Part shown: piece by piece, positions 1 to 11,343 of the stretch
Layout: each line of letters begins with the position of its first letter
Numbering within the stretch: position 1 is the first letter of the stretch
Source of the DNA: Alitta virens
Lineage: Eukaryota > Annelida > Polychaeta > Phyllodocida > Nereididae
Direction of reading: 5' to 3'
Length of the DNA: 64,000 nt
Assembly: GCA_932294295.1 (NCBI GenBank)
Contig: OW028575.1
Coordinates: 12,714,058 to 12,778,057, forward strand
Notes under the pieces: generated by a model
Seen by the model: the letters and a program-made list of their open reading frames with translations, nothing else
Told to the model about the DNA's origin: nothing
Database searches by the model: none
Position numbers and translations under genes: made by a program

Positions 1-1392
1 AAAAGGACATATTGTTCATCATACTTTATAAATGTACCCAAATGATAACATTACCAAGCAGTAGTGAGTTGAAAGAAAGTATGAAACCAATGAAAGTAAT
101 TGTTCTGCATGGTTGGGCTACCTCTGTAAATTATTGTACGATTCAAAAACAAAAAAGGGTTGGGCCTCTTTATGCAGTGGAGTATTCCCCAATTTCATTC
201 AAAACCGTCTCTATTTCTTTTATTTTTATTTCAATTGTCAGTGAAATTACAATAAATACATCCCGCATTAAGATCACCTTAATGATTCCCAAAGGGTGGT
301 CTTAACTTTGGGATCTATTGTAGTGATATAATCCAACAAGCAGACCAAGATAATAAATCACACGGATATCTATTAAGTTGTGTATTGCACATAACACAAT
401 AAATTAAAGCACATCAAAATCTACATATATTTCTCACAAACACACTTATCTTTATGTAAATATGTGTATGGTAACGCCCAAAGATCACAAGATTAATATG
501 AAAGTTTCCAGAAATGGATGGGCATTCCAGTGCAAGTACACAATGTCAAGTGACTCATCAAATACCAGATAAAGCTGAGTACATAAGAAGTTGATAAATA
601 AATTATTTCATGCACGTGCTGAGATATTACAGGCTTGTAGCCAAAGGGGTGTGGGGGGGGGGGGGGAGGGTTGAGGGGGTCGTTCGACCCACTAACTTGG
701 TTCATGTCCACACATTGGTCCACATCAGGGAAAGCTATTTTAAAAATGTGTATCGAAGTTCCACAATTTTATGAAAAAAGTCCACCCAATGCTAGCCACT
801 AGCTACGGGCCTGTATTAGTATGACATTTAATGCTAAATATATTTCAAGAGCCACCAAGTCAATTTATGTTGTACATGGTTGCTCCCCTGGCTCTCCAGC
901 TCAGCTCCCTTGGGAGTATACTGTTATCTACTGTATACAGCAGGTACATGCATTTTGCACAGGTGCTTTGAATGATCAACTTCCAGGATCCATCAATGTC
1001 TTCCTGAGATATACCATGAATATCACTATACTAACTTAACATATGAATTTGGAATTGATTAATACAATTTTTTCCAATATAATTTAAAAAAAGTTACACT
1101 GTTATGTCAAATGTGCTTTGTTGAGTGTTAAGCAAGAGCCCACCGTCACAATACTGGGATGAAAGACCACTAAGACTAGCCCCTATACACGGTGGCTAAA
1201 GAGTAGACCAAAACATTGCTGTCATTTGCAAGCATGCCGATAAGCTTGAGGCAGTTTGTTGGACTAGCTAAAGAGACCAGTGGCACAGTGACAGAAACAT
1301 TCCGTTTCTAAATAACACAAAAAACATATGAAGTGGTACTTCTTACTAATGTTAAGACTTCGTCCTTCTCCAGATTCCACATCATCCTCATC
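1..1392. other. no gene recognised
   Basis: I see no exon, RNA gene or transposon that I can name here. The sequence is AT-rich, with a poly-G run of about 14 at 653-666. Short open frames have no recognisable domain and no consistent splice context. The end of the stretch lies just upstream of the Reeler-domain gene and may hold its promoter or 5' UTR, but I see no convincing TATA element. Confidence 0.5.
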
Positions 1393-2958
1393 ATGTTGGC
1401 TGCATTTCTTCTGGCAAGCATTCTCAGCTTTACAACCTTGGCCTACCCGGTGAGAAATTCAGGCATGGAAACACTTAGCCCAAGAAACCCGCATGCCGCT
1501 GTCGGCTCTTGTTCATATTGTGACGCTTACAGTGAGCCGCCATTGGCTTGCGCTCACAACAAATGATCGATAATAAACAAGAGTGCCTCAGCGAACATCA
1601 GATTTTTTGTGCTAGGGAACATGCTATATTTGCAATTTTTATGGAATGAATCTTATGAGAAACCTAGGTTATTGTGACCTTGAACCAAAATTAGTTGTCG
1701 ACTTTTACTTGACTGCTTGGCATACCACAGAAATCTTACAGCACAGCACTTGCATACGTGAATGGCTGCATTTATTTGATAAGTAGAGAAGGTATACCAT
1801 TTTAGAAATCACTACTTCTGACAGCCATCTTTTCACTGACACTCTTTCATTAGTCCAAACGCAGCCAGAAAGCCAATTATTCTAAAGTCTGGCAATCAAC
1901 AAACTATAGTAGTAAGATAGCAGCAGTTTGGCAAGTGCCTGTGCTTTCAGCTACTTTGTTCACTTGTTCACTTTGTCTGTTGTATGTAGCTATACTCAGT
2001 AAAATCCTAACACTTTTTGCTCTATGGTATGGTTTTAAACTTTCAGAATGGCCCTCCCCTCAGCAGTATTGCCGATCTTTGCTCGGACATGAGACCACGT
2101 CATTTGGATTTCGAACCCCAGAACAGCACACCCCCATTTATCCTAGCTTCTAGTGAAGAATGCTTGGAGGCTGGGGAAACCATTACCTGTAATTTTTACC
2201 ATCCATATTATGACATATTTCAGAATAGAATATAATTGTCTTTTAAAATTCTGTGCTGACTTTCATCATGTGTCAGAGTAATATTTCAGTTTACCCCTGT
2301 TAGCATGAATTTCATTTGGTGTAGTCAACACTGCTTGCAAAAAAATTCTCTAGTATTGATCAATCAATCATAAGTCAATATATCAGTAATAAATCAATCA
2401 AAAATTATTATAAAACCTGTATTTTATCAGTGACGCTCTTTTGTTTAATCAGTGACTCTGCAATCAACCGATGATCAGGACTTCAATGGGACTTTTCTGC
2501 AGTCTGGCACTGGACCAAGCTGGGAAAGCAGAACCCTTGTTGGAACCTTCATGACATCAAATGAAGAGATTGAGCCCCTGAACTGTAATGGTGGAACAGC
2601 TGTAAGATAAAAGTTGATAAGTCACAATGCATAATACTTACAATAACTTATACACGCAGTAAAAAAAAATTACCTAAGCTCATAGTCTGAAATTAAATTT
2701 TTTAGTAAGAAACAGTTTTCAGCTGAACGGAAGTCAGTCTTCATTGAATGGAATATCAAATAGTTCCAGTGTTGAAGCATACATTCTTCAAAAAGGTATC
2801 GCATGGAATTTGGGAAATTGAGAGAAGTACCGGTTTCTTTCACTGCAATATATTTATAATTTGCAGAACGCCCTGGGACACAACACCAGACTGATGAATC
2901 AGAGCATCCAGTTCCAATGGAAGGCTCCAGATAATCTCAATGCTGATGTTCATTTCGG
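1393..2958 (+). CDS. secreted Reeler-domain protein, exons 1-4 (3' part not found)
   Basis: Four exons join in frame: 1393-1449 (signal peptide, ends AYP at a GTGAGA donor, phase 0), 2047-2188, 2453-2601 and 2867-2958 (ends before GTGAGT, phase 2), giving about 146 residues. Exon 1 is a hydrophobic signal peptide. Exon 2 has the Reeler start signature: AYPNGPP at the exon 1-2 junction, a Cys in ADLCSDMRP, then H and a Pro-rich segment. Exon 3 holds FNGTFLQSG and VGTFM with a Cys near its end. Exon 4 holds the FQWKAP motif that ends Reeler domains. Such domains occur in secreted or ferric-chelate-reductase-like and defence proteins of invertebrates. No exon supplying the last beta strand or a downstream domain was found in the next kilobases, so the gene is partial as seen here. 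Start chosen at the ATG giving a short signal peptide; an in-frame GTG lies 60 bases upstream but is not a likely start. Confidence 0.75.
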
Positions 2959-3431
2959 GTGAGTCACTCACCTTATCATAAATTTTAAAAGGTTCTTTTT
3001 TGATAGACATGACTCCATCTGGCTGTAAACATCTATACAGTTAGTTTCATAAAAAAAAATTAATCATATAACATCACCAATTATAAGGATCAGAATAATA
3101 TTATTACAGCTGTAAATGTTTTGTGATAGTTATTAACTAGGTAGCAACAAAACGGTTTTTATATTGTTGGTGCTTTACTGTTGTTTGTTGCCCACTTGGT
3201 GGGTTTTGTTCTTAGTTGTTGACAGGCGATCCTCATGTAAATTTTTAATATGTAATCCAGTCACTCATTCTTCATAATTTTCCATAATATACACAAGTCT
3301 ATAGTCTCCTTGTTGGCATTCTGTCTGAGGGTGGTTCTATATTTGCATTATGGATGCTCAAACAAAGAAATTTGTTATCTTTGATTTTTCAAGAAAGAAT
3401 TATTAAAACATTATACAAAGTTTTTTTTTAC
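2959..3431. other. non-coding stretch between Reeler exon 4 and the minus-strand exons
   Basis: No Reeler exon 5 could be recognised in either phase-compatible frame. A minus-strand open stretch near 3290-3365 might belong to the unrecognised minus-strand gene, but its borders are unclear. Confidence 0.4.
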
Positions 3432-4235
3432 CTTTCCTTTTTGCCTTGATGTACCCTGGCAAGCTGAATTGCACATTTTCCAGTCTCTTTGAAAAAATAC
3501 AGTTGTGGCTTCATTTCATGTAGAGTCTAAAACAACAAATTTTATTGATAATTCAATATGAATATTTCAATGTGATGATAAGGAATGAATAAATAAAAAA
3601 GACAAAAATTATGTAAATATTCGCAATTTCATACGAAACTTTACATAACAGTTGCAAAGTGGCTTGAAAATTTACAACATGTGTTAAATTATCACCTCCA
3701 AAAAAAAAGTGCAAAAATGTGCTGATTGCAAGTGCCACTTTTGTCCTATAAACATTGTAGATTTATAGCTGATCTGCCTGCAAAATCTAGAGGCATGAAT
3801 ACTTTTGCAATCTACTGTATATGCAAAAGTGACATTTATGGATTGATGAGAGTGAAATATAGCAGTTTTATATTTTTTGTAATGAATACTCACCATGACA
3901 AGCAATACATTTGCTGCAAGTGATATTTCTTGAGCAGTCTCTGCTTTCTCAATGCTACAGTGTAGTACAGTCCTCTGTGTTATTTCTGGAATGTTTCTAT
4001 AGTCATTTGGCTTTTTTCCCTACTCAAATATCTGCAAAACAATACAACTTAACAATATAACATCATGTTTTATGTCTTGATCAAACAAAATTATTTAAAT
4101 ATTAATTACCATGAAGCATTTGACAAGTAAAATATTTATTACTCACCAGGAACCGAAATCCAAGTGCTTGTTGTTGAGTTAAACTGTCTAATGCAATGCT
4201 CATTGAGGCTGCAATGTCTGGCTTTATTTGTTGTT
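3432..4235 (-). CDS. unrecognised minus-strand gene, three internal exons
   Basis: Three stretches on the minus strand have good splice borders and compatible phases: 4235-4147 (GTGAGT donor), 4019-3894 (TAG acceptor, GTGAGT donor, exactly 42 codons) and 3526-3432 (TTTTAG acceptor, GTAAAA donor). They join without a stop into about 102 residues of a soluble, mostly helical-looking polypeptide, with landmarks ALDSLTQQQALGFRFL, CSIEKAETAQEISLAAN and FFKETGKCAIQLARVHQ. I do not recognise the family. A start and a stop exon were not found; an open minus-strand stretch at 5050-5195 could be a more upstream exon. The joint is inferred from phase and splice consensus only. It could be a host gene or an intron-bearing transposon protein. 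Confidence 0.4.
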
Positions 4236-4309
4236 CTAATCAATTAAGTGACTGCCCTTAACAATCATGTAAGTATTGGTAACTAATGTACTTGGCATTG
4301 AACCCTTTT

Positions 4310-4465
4310 GTCTAGTTTTGACCTTTGGTGTGTGATTGAACCATATGGTTCTTATATTGAACCTTCAAGAACCATTCGGAACCTTTATGTGTACTATAGA
4401 ACCTTCAGGTTCCATATGGAACCCCTAGGTTCCATATTGAACCTTTAAGAACCTTTTTTTCTTAG
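4310..4465. repeat. GAACC/GGTTC palindromic repeat
   Basis: At least eight copies of GAACCTT or GGTTCCATATGGAACC-like words occur here in alternating orientation, ending in AAGAACC followed by a T-run and AGAGTGT. The alternating inverted words fit a MITE or fold-back satellite of a type common in animal genomes. No flanking target duplication was resolved. Confidence 0.5.
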
Positions 4466-4469
4466 AGTG

Positions 4470-6160
4470 TACCTGGCTGTGGTCTAGACATGCGAAAGCC
4501 AGCTGATTCTGTCCAATTCTATGGATAATAATCGACTTACATTTATCACCAGAAAAGTGTAAACACTGAGAAATCTAAGAAATTAATCTAATATATCATA
4601 AATTTGTACTTTTAGATCCTGTTTTGAGTAGCCAGCTATGACAGCTTTGGCTAGGTTCAATTTGACAGGCCGTTTTTAATGAAACTAACTGCAGGTCCTT
4701 TAAGGATAGTTCTGCTTACATTGACAGATGTTCGCCATTCCATTGATGGACACTTCTCAATCTGACAGTATGCATTCCTCCATACGTTTTGATAGATATG
4801 CCTCCAATAAATTGATAATCATTTTCCATGAGAGCCAATGTCCATCAAACATTCTCTCATTCATTTGTAGATATTCATTCATCTGCTTGTGGACACCTGC
4901 TATCTATCTTTACAAATTTCTCATGTACTATCATTCTAATCCACTGGTAAACTTCCTGTAGATGGTGGACACTCTTTCAGTTATTAACTGACTGCAATCT
5001 ATCGACTAAAAATAAATTTTTAAGTCACAGAAAATTGTATTACTTTTCATGCACAGAGGAACAGTTGTGAGGAACGCACCCACATTTTGGGCAAACCACA
5101 GGATGCTCACTCTTGAAATATGCAGTGGGTCTCCTCTATTGAAAGGAAGTATTTCAACCCTTCTTCTGGTTTCCCTGGCCTTGGTCAAGAACTTCATCGC
5201 TTAACAAGAGAAGAAACTACGCAGCTCTATTTAAATTGGCCATTAATGAATTATCTCATAAAACTACAATTGTATGCACTCATTTTACTCTTTAATAAAA
5301 TTTCCAATTTTATGTGACATGCGTTTTGTTTATTTAGCTGTTTGACATTTAAGTACATAAGTTTAATTCTCTATTTCATATATGTTATTTGTTATTCACA
5401 GATAATCTTCTTGATAAAGACCTTAACTTTTGACAATGTCTAAATTGACTGACCCTAATAACCACTAACCAATTAGTGAACTTGTGGCCAATTTCATACA
5501 ATGTGAAACATTTTGAGATGTCTAAACATTTAGTCAAAATTTCTATTAAAATGTTTTTTTAGCAGATTTGACTAACACAAAATTTTCAGCGTCGGCCCTA
5601 ACCCATTTAAAAAAAAAAAAGTATTTTCCCAAGGTGCCGATTTTGTTCTCATTGCACTCTGAACTGAACAGAAAAACACCTTACAAGATACCATGTGCCT
5701 TGGTATCTGAATATCTACCAACACATGTGTGCATTTCGAACGATCGTTGTTGGAATAGTTTGGATCTGTTTTCCCAGCGTTGGTATGCTTGTTTTATCTG
5801 CAATAAACACTGAAGGGTCAATAGTTGTTACACAAGTATCCCCAGAAAGTCACCACAACACAAAGAATTAGCAGTTATAAAAAGAAATTCCTGTTGAGAT
5901 CCAATTAACAAAATACATGGAACACATTATCACACTTGGTACAAAGCTTTGAAGTGAGATTCACTGCATTGGCATAAAACAAACATTTCAATTAATCAAA
6001 ATTTACTTTTCAGCTTTTCACACTACTCAAAAGGGTTACTTAATCAGGATATAAGTGAACTGTATGGCACTGCACTGTAGCGACCAGACGAGCACTTGTG
6101 TGTAATTATGCAATAATCACTTCAATTTTTAATTTTTTTTCTTCTTTTTATTATTTGTCA
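4470..6160. other. no gene recognised
   Basis: AT-rich non-coding sequence. The only coding-looking stretch is on the minus strand at about 5050-5195, an open frame of roughly 48 codons that might be an exon of the minus-strand gene at 3.4-4.2 kb; splice borders are weak. Nothing else is identifiable. Confidence 0.4.
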
Positions 6161-6164
6161 CTGT

Positions 6165-6204
<40 letters not shown>

Positions 6205-6480
6205 TTATTGTTTAATGCCTCACCAGCACCTGAGTGGGCTATGTAGAGGCTCTCTAGGTTAAGATTAATTATCTATATTTGGTAGTAGAAACCAGAAGCA
6301 TATAAAAAATCAATAATTGTCTGGGTTGGGTATCTAGTAAAGAAATGTTGTAAGGTAGTAGCTTGAAACAGAGGTCTTCTAATGCGTTGTAAGTGGGTGC
6401 AATCTAATAAAATATGTTTGATTGTTAGGGGGCACCGACAACTCTGGCATACCGGTGCCGGTTCATTGACAGGAATCATA
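6165..6480 (-). mobile_element. 3' end of an RNase H-bearing LINE (5'-truncated)
   Basis: The minus-strand frame ending at 6273 encodes the last ~65 residues of a non-LTR polyprotein, with a C-x2-C...H-x4-C knuckle (CQSCRCPLTIKHILLDC). It is followed by a short 3' UTR and a (CA)n tail, read on + as the TG run at about 6169-6203. The same 3' end occurs at 56.9, 57.2 and 62.7 kb; the 62.7 kb copy shows that an RNase H domain lies upstream in the full element. Homology is lost at about 6480, typical of 5' truncation. Confidence 0.8.
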
Positions 6481-6832
6481 CATATTCTAGTATACCTGCA
6501 AACACCTGTATGGACTTAAATGGTCATTTGAGTGACCTATATTCCACTATAACACAAATAGTAATTTTTAAGGAAGTAGTGGTGAACATTTGTTGCTGCT
6601 GATGGCAGATAACAGGTGGCAGTTTTATAGAATGCAAAAGAATGCAATTTCAATCTAGTTAAGTTGTGAATGGCATTTGCAGCATGTTGCTTTTCTATTC
6701 AGGTGGCTCTTTGGCTGATTTGACTGGGCAAAATAAAATGGGTATGGATAAAATTATTCATAAGAAATCATAAAATATTTCTTGAGAAATGCATGCTGCA
6801 CAATCAAACCTGTCTTTAAAGGTGACCTAAGG

Positions 6833-7020
6833 GGTGGGTGGTGGGTGATTAGAGCTTTACGTCCTGTATTTCTGCACCAATTGGGCTAATTAGGACAGGC
6901 AGAGACCATGGCAATGAGACGAAGGATGAAACAGCCATCCAACTTAGGCTCAACCGGGAATCGAACCCAGGACCCAGCGGTTGGAAGCCCAGAGCGCTAC
7001 CTCTGAGCTAGGCCCCCACC
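6833..7020 (-). mobile_element. tRNA-derived SINE, copy 1
   Basis: Read on the minus strand it starts with a tRNA-like head: GGGGGCCTAGCTCAGAGGTA (A box) and a GGTTCGATTCCC-like B box. A tRNA-unrelated body with GGACGTAAAGC follows, then a (CACC)n tail. This copy has small changes around the B box. The anticodon-loop-like CTTCCAA is shared by all copies and resembles tRNA-Gly(TCC), but stem pairing is imperfect. Confidence 0.85.
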
Positions 7021-7737
7021 CTCACCCTCCTGTAAAGCTGGAGCAGCTTGTGCAATGCGCACTGTCCTGTTTTAGCCACTGGGGATGGAGGACTTCACCC
7101 CAAGTGTTTCCACCCTCGCCGCATGGAGGCCAAGGACCTTCGAGGGCGTAGATAGACAGATAGTTATAAGATCTTCACCTAATAATACGTTACTATCAAT
7201 AATTCATTGAATCGTAATCAATAAAAAATTTAAATAAAACAATGATAACATTGTGAGACATTAGCTATGGGGGGCCAGTCAACTCGCCCAATTTCAACTC
7301 GCCCAATAAAAAAACTCGTCCTTGTGTTTGTTGGCTTGTTGCCAATAAAATTCCGACTTGATAAAGATGTCTATAGAGCTATAACAACTATCTATAGATA
7401 GGCATTTAACCTTATATATTATAACAGAAAAAATTCAATTCAATTAGCCAAATGTAAAGAAGTCTTTCACAAAGGTTAATTGTCATTAGTCAATTGCAAT
7501 TAACCTGGATAACAGGTTTAATGTCATGTCCTATTCAATTCACAATTAAAAAGAAACCACTTTGAACATCACACATATCTGAGTGTCAATTGTCATTTAG
7601 TATCGCAGCCATAATGAATTGAAATTTATCTCTGTATCAGGAATCGGATTGGTTGATAGTTCAGCCAGATTTGATATTAATTAACAGTAGAGTGACAGAT
7701 AGACAGACAGACTGCTACCAGCGTCAGCATCAGCATA
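7021..7737. other. no gene recognised
   Basis: Non-coding. A short CAACTCGCCCAA repeat lies at about 7278-7315 and a GACAGATAGACAGACAG microsatellite at 7693-7712. Nothing else is identified. Confidence 0.4.
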
Positions 7738-7945
7738 GGCAGGGGGGGGGGGGGGTTGTATATACTTTAAAAGGCTGCTGCTCCCCTAATATTAGTTTGA
7801 TTTTCGTCAAATAAAGACTGAATTGTTTGTTCAGGAAAATGTGTAGAATTTATATAATAGATAAGGTGAGGAAAATTAATGCAGTTTACTAGGCAAAAAC
7901 AAGAATATTCTTGTAAAAAATGCCCCCAACATTAATCGCTGTTCT
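7738..7945 (+). repeat. dispersed repeat family R1, copy
   Basis: After a poly-G run this segment carries TATACTTTAAAAGGCTGCTG, then a TAATATTAG...TTTTCGTCAAATAAAGACTG core, and ends with a CCCCCAACATTAATCGCTGT block. The same words recur at 35.13, 35.37 and 36.21 kb in the same orientation and at 36.5 and 37.3 kb inverted, so this is a mobile repeat. Its class is not determined; it forms the inner arms of the fold-back element at 34.7-37.8 kb. Confidence 0.6.
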
Positions 7946-7954
7946 TTAATGTAG

Positions 7955-9394
7955 ATTTATTTTATTTTATTTGTAATATGTTTTACATGGGTACACACAC
8001 TCGGTGGGACCGTTTTTCAGGTGGCCCATATAATAAAAAACAGCGTAAAAAACACAAATAAATTATATATATACAGGTATGTACATAAGAACGTTAAAAA
8101 TATTACTGATGAGCTCAACTGGGTACTAGCTAAAGTATATCTTTGCTTTACATTTGAATAAATTTACATTATTACAATCTTTCAATTCTTCTGGTAAGCT
8201 ATTCCATATAACTGATGCCCTATATAAAAATGATCTTTTAAAGTACTGGGTATGACACTCTGGTATAACAACATTTGATGAATTTGCTAGTCTAGTATTA
8301 ACCTCATGAACATCACAAGCCATTACAATTGAGTTTACTAAATGCAATGGAGCATTCCCATGAATACAATTATACATGTGTATACTTAAGAAATAATTAA
8401 TTCGTTCTTGTATATTTTGCCATTTCAATGATTTAACTAAGGTAATACCTCTAATATTGATGATATCAAAACAGCCAGTAATTAGTCTTGCGGCTCTGTT
8501 TTGTAACCTCTGAATAATATTTACATTTACATCTGTGCAACCCCATACGGTGCAGGCATAATCAAATAATGGTAGTACATACATTTTATAAGTAAGTTCA
8601 AGTAGGTTTCTAGGTACAATGTGTCTTAATCGACCTAACCAAGCAAGTTTACCAGATATCTTTTTAACTATTTCTAGAATGTGTTTATCAAATCTTAAGT
8701 TTCTATCAACATGAACACCCAAATATTTTGTAACTGTAAGATTTTCAACAATTTGATCATTAAGCTTAACACATAATATATTTTGCTCATCACAATTAAC
8801 CTGAGCATCTACTAACATGGATACTGTCTTATTTACATTGAGGGCTAAACAATTTGAAGTAAACCATGTTGCAGCCTTATTTACACAATCATTTAAATCA
8901 TTATTTATATCCGAGACCTGTTTACCTTTACAATAAATTATAGTGTCGTCGGCATACATAGACAATCGGCCATCACCAATGAAGTTAGGCAGGTCATTTA
9001 CAAAAATAGTAAATAATAAGGGACCAAGGTTAGAACCTTGGGGAACCCCAATATTAATATTTAATACATCAGACATTTCATTATTATAATAAACACTTTG
9101 GCATCTATCAGTGAGATACGACTTAAACCATTTAGACTCATTGTTTCTTATTCCATATTTTTCTAATTTAGCTATAAGAAGCTAATGATTAATAGTATCA
9201 AAACATTTGGATATATCAAGGAATGTAACTCCAGTTTTTAGATTATCATCAATATTCTGTAACCATTCATCAATAGTTGTATGTAGACAATTAGAAGTGG
9301 AGTGAAATTTCTTATAAGCATACTGGTCAAGCGAAATAAAGTCATGTGACACAAGATACGTTAACAATTGGTACTGAATTTCTTTTTCAAACAT
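7955..9394 (-). mobile_element. non-LTR LINE, reverse transcriptase remnant
   Basis: The minus strand encodes a LINE reverse transcriptase. Fingers/palm sequence (FLDISKCFDTINH) runs from 9394 to 9182 and, after one frame break, GVPQGSNLGPLLF and the catalytic YADDT lie in the frame 9076-8126, followed by thumb and C-terminal segments including VWNSLPEEL. A 3' UTR ends near a TTTATTTTATTT stretch (polyadenylation-like on the minus strand). Endonuclease and ORF1 are missing; the 5' end is truncated against a GATA microsatellite. It belongs to the broad Jockey/CR1-like group; the clade is not certain. Confidence 0.85.
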
Positions 9395-9404
9395 TTTGAT
9401 AGAT

Positions 9405-9470
9405 AGTTAGATAAATATGTAGATAGATAGATATGTAGATATGTAGATAGATAGATAGATAGATAGATAG
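9405..9470. repeat. GATA microsatellite
   Basis: About sixteen imperfect units of GATA/GTAGATAG directly abut the truncated 5' end of the LINE at 7955-9394. Confidence 0.9.
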
Positions 9471-9480
9471 ATTTGCTGGT

Positions 9481-9664
9481 GTGGGTGGGTGATTAGGGCT
9501 TTACGTCCTGTATTTCTGCACCAGTTGGGCTAATTAGGACAGGCAGAGACCATGGCAATGAGACGAAGGATGAAACAGCCATCCAACTTAGGCTCGACCG
9601 GAAATAGAACCCGGGACCCAGCAGTTGGAAGCCCAGAGCGCTACCTCTGAGCTAGGCCCCCGTC
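9481..9664 (-). mobile_element. tRNA-derived SINE, copy 2
   Basis: Same family as the copy at 6833, with A-box and B-box head on the minus strand. Near-identical flanks TTTGCTGGTGT (from 9472) and TTTGCCGGTGT (from 9668) are its target-site duplication. Confidence 0.9.
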
Positions 9665-9679
9665 CCATTTGCCGGTGTC

Positions 9680-11143
9680 TAAACTTTTCTAGTGATAAAA
9701 GTAAGCTGACTATTAGCTATAGAAGTGGACAGAAGCAGCTGGCTTAAGCATGTTTAGACCACAGTCATGTATAGGTTGCTACAGCTGTCTAGAGTCAACC
9801 GTTTTTTTAAGAAACTAACTGTACAAGCCCTCAACACTCACATAGATAGTGACATTATTACACTGTAGGTGAGGTAACTGGGCAGTACAAAAGGAAAAGC
9901 ACAGGTCACTATGATGAATTCACATGCTTTCTGTAGTAGCATTTTCTAACAATTCTGGTACCAAAGCATATCCCTGGAATACCAACTATCCCACAGAAGA
10001 ATTTTGAAGAAGTATAAAATTATACATACAGGTTTCGTTATTTCACTAGTGCATACTCTGAAGCATACTGTCTGAAATATGAATTTAGTTATATGTTCCA
10101 ACCGTAAAGGAGGCAATAGACTCCTCTAACCCTCCAGAGATAGACTCAAGACTCAATACAATTTATTTGCCTTCATACAATAATATAATAATACGTGGAA
10201 ACAATCAATAAACTCCATTTACAGTGTATGAAAGGCCAGGAGGAACACTCTAAGACACATTAATAGCATCGCTTTCAAGTGCCCTCCTGGTTTTTACATA
10301 AATGAAGATGTATAGAAATCAAGCATGCTTGTAAGAAGGAGATCACTGAGCCCATGTTATCTTTTTGATGACATTCACATGCTATATCCAACTGAGCATT
10401 TTAATGTGGCCACATAATTTTGATGACATTTACATGCTGCACTACGACTGAGCATTTTTAAGTGGCCATTCATAGGTAGTCAGCAGTCTTCTTCCCACAA
10501 GCAAGCTTGATAACAGTTCTAGAACTACGAGCAGTTCATCTGGTCTTAAAAACAATTCATCCACTACTGACTTGCAAATCAGACCACTTTCAGTGCATCA
10601 ACACCAAACCAGTAGCTTACCTGAGAAATCAAAAGTGACAAGATCTCTGGAATTATTCAAAGAAATCAGGGATTTTCTGATGTGGTGCTCAGCCCAACAG
10701 AATACACGTTGCTCATTATTCCAGCTGGGTCATCTCAGCATAGTGTAGACTCCATACACATCCATATTCCACAGAATACATCAGATATTCCCAGACTTGG
10801 ATGTGGACCTAATAAATTCATTGTCATTGTCAATCAGGTTGAATCACCCATGCTTTGTCACTCCCTTCCCAAACTCTACATCTTTGAAAGAAGATGCGTT
10901 CTCATTCGAATGGGAAATCCTATTGAAACGATGATACTCTCTATTCTGCATGATGTTTACCACTCCAGCCTGGCCTAACCATTCCTGGTGTTCAGAGCTG
11001 TTGGATCTCCTGTGCAACAATCCAATCCAACTCGCTGTTGGCAAGAATTTCTTTTGTCAACCACAGGGGCACACATATCACCACAATCAACAGATGCACC
11101 ACCTTCTTGCGTGGCCACTCTTAGATTCTAGAATTAGACAGGC
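9680..11143. other. no gene recognised; short repeats
   Basis: Non-coding as far as I can see. Two words of the type TGATGACATTCACATGCT followed by ACTGAGCATTTT occur at about 10370-10400 and 10420-10455, and a third at 13494-13530. The stretch 10680-11140 has longish open frames on both strands without any recognised domain. Confidence 0.4.
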
Positions 11144-11157
11144 AGGAGTTTCCAGGA

Positions 11158-11343
11158 GTGTGTGTATGATTAGGACTTTACGTCCTGTATTTCTGCACCA
11201 GTTGGGCTAATTAGGACAGGCAGAGACCACGGCAATGAGACGAAGGATGAAACAGCCATCCAACTTAGGCTCGACCGGGAATCGAACCCGGGACCCAGGG
11301 TTTGGAAGCCCAGAGCGCTACCTCTGAGCTAGGCCCCCGCCCT
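11158..11343 (-). mobile_element. tRNA-derived SINE, copy 3
   Basis: Perfect 14-bp target duplication AGGAGTTTCCAGGA at 11144-11157 and 11344-11357. The copy has a full A-box and B-box head on the minus strand and a degenerate tail. It is inserted just upstream of the plus-strand LINE remnant. Confidence 0.95.

Noticed and set aside
6833..7020. Possible functional tRNA gene on the minus strand
   Set aside because: A and B boxes are present, but arms pair poorly and the same unit recurs eight times with a SINE body and target duplications.
10682..11210. Overlapping open frames on both strands
   Set aside because: No domain recognised and no consistent exon borders.
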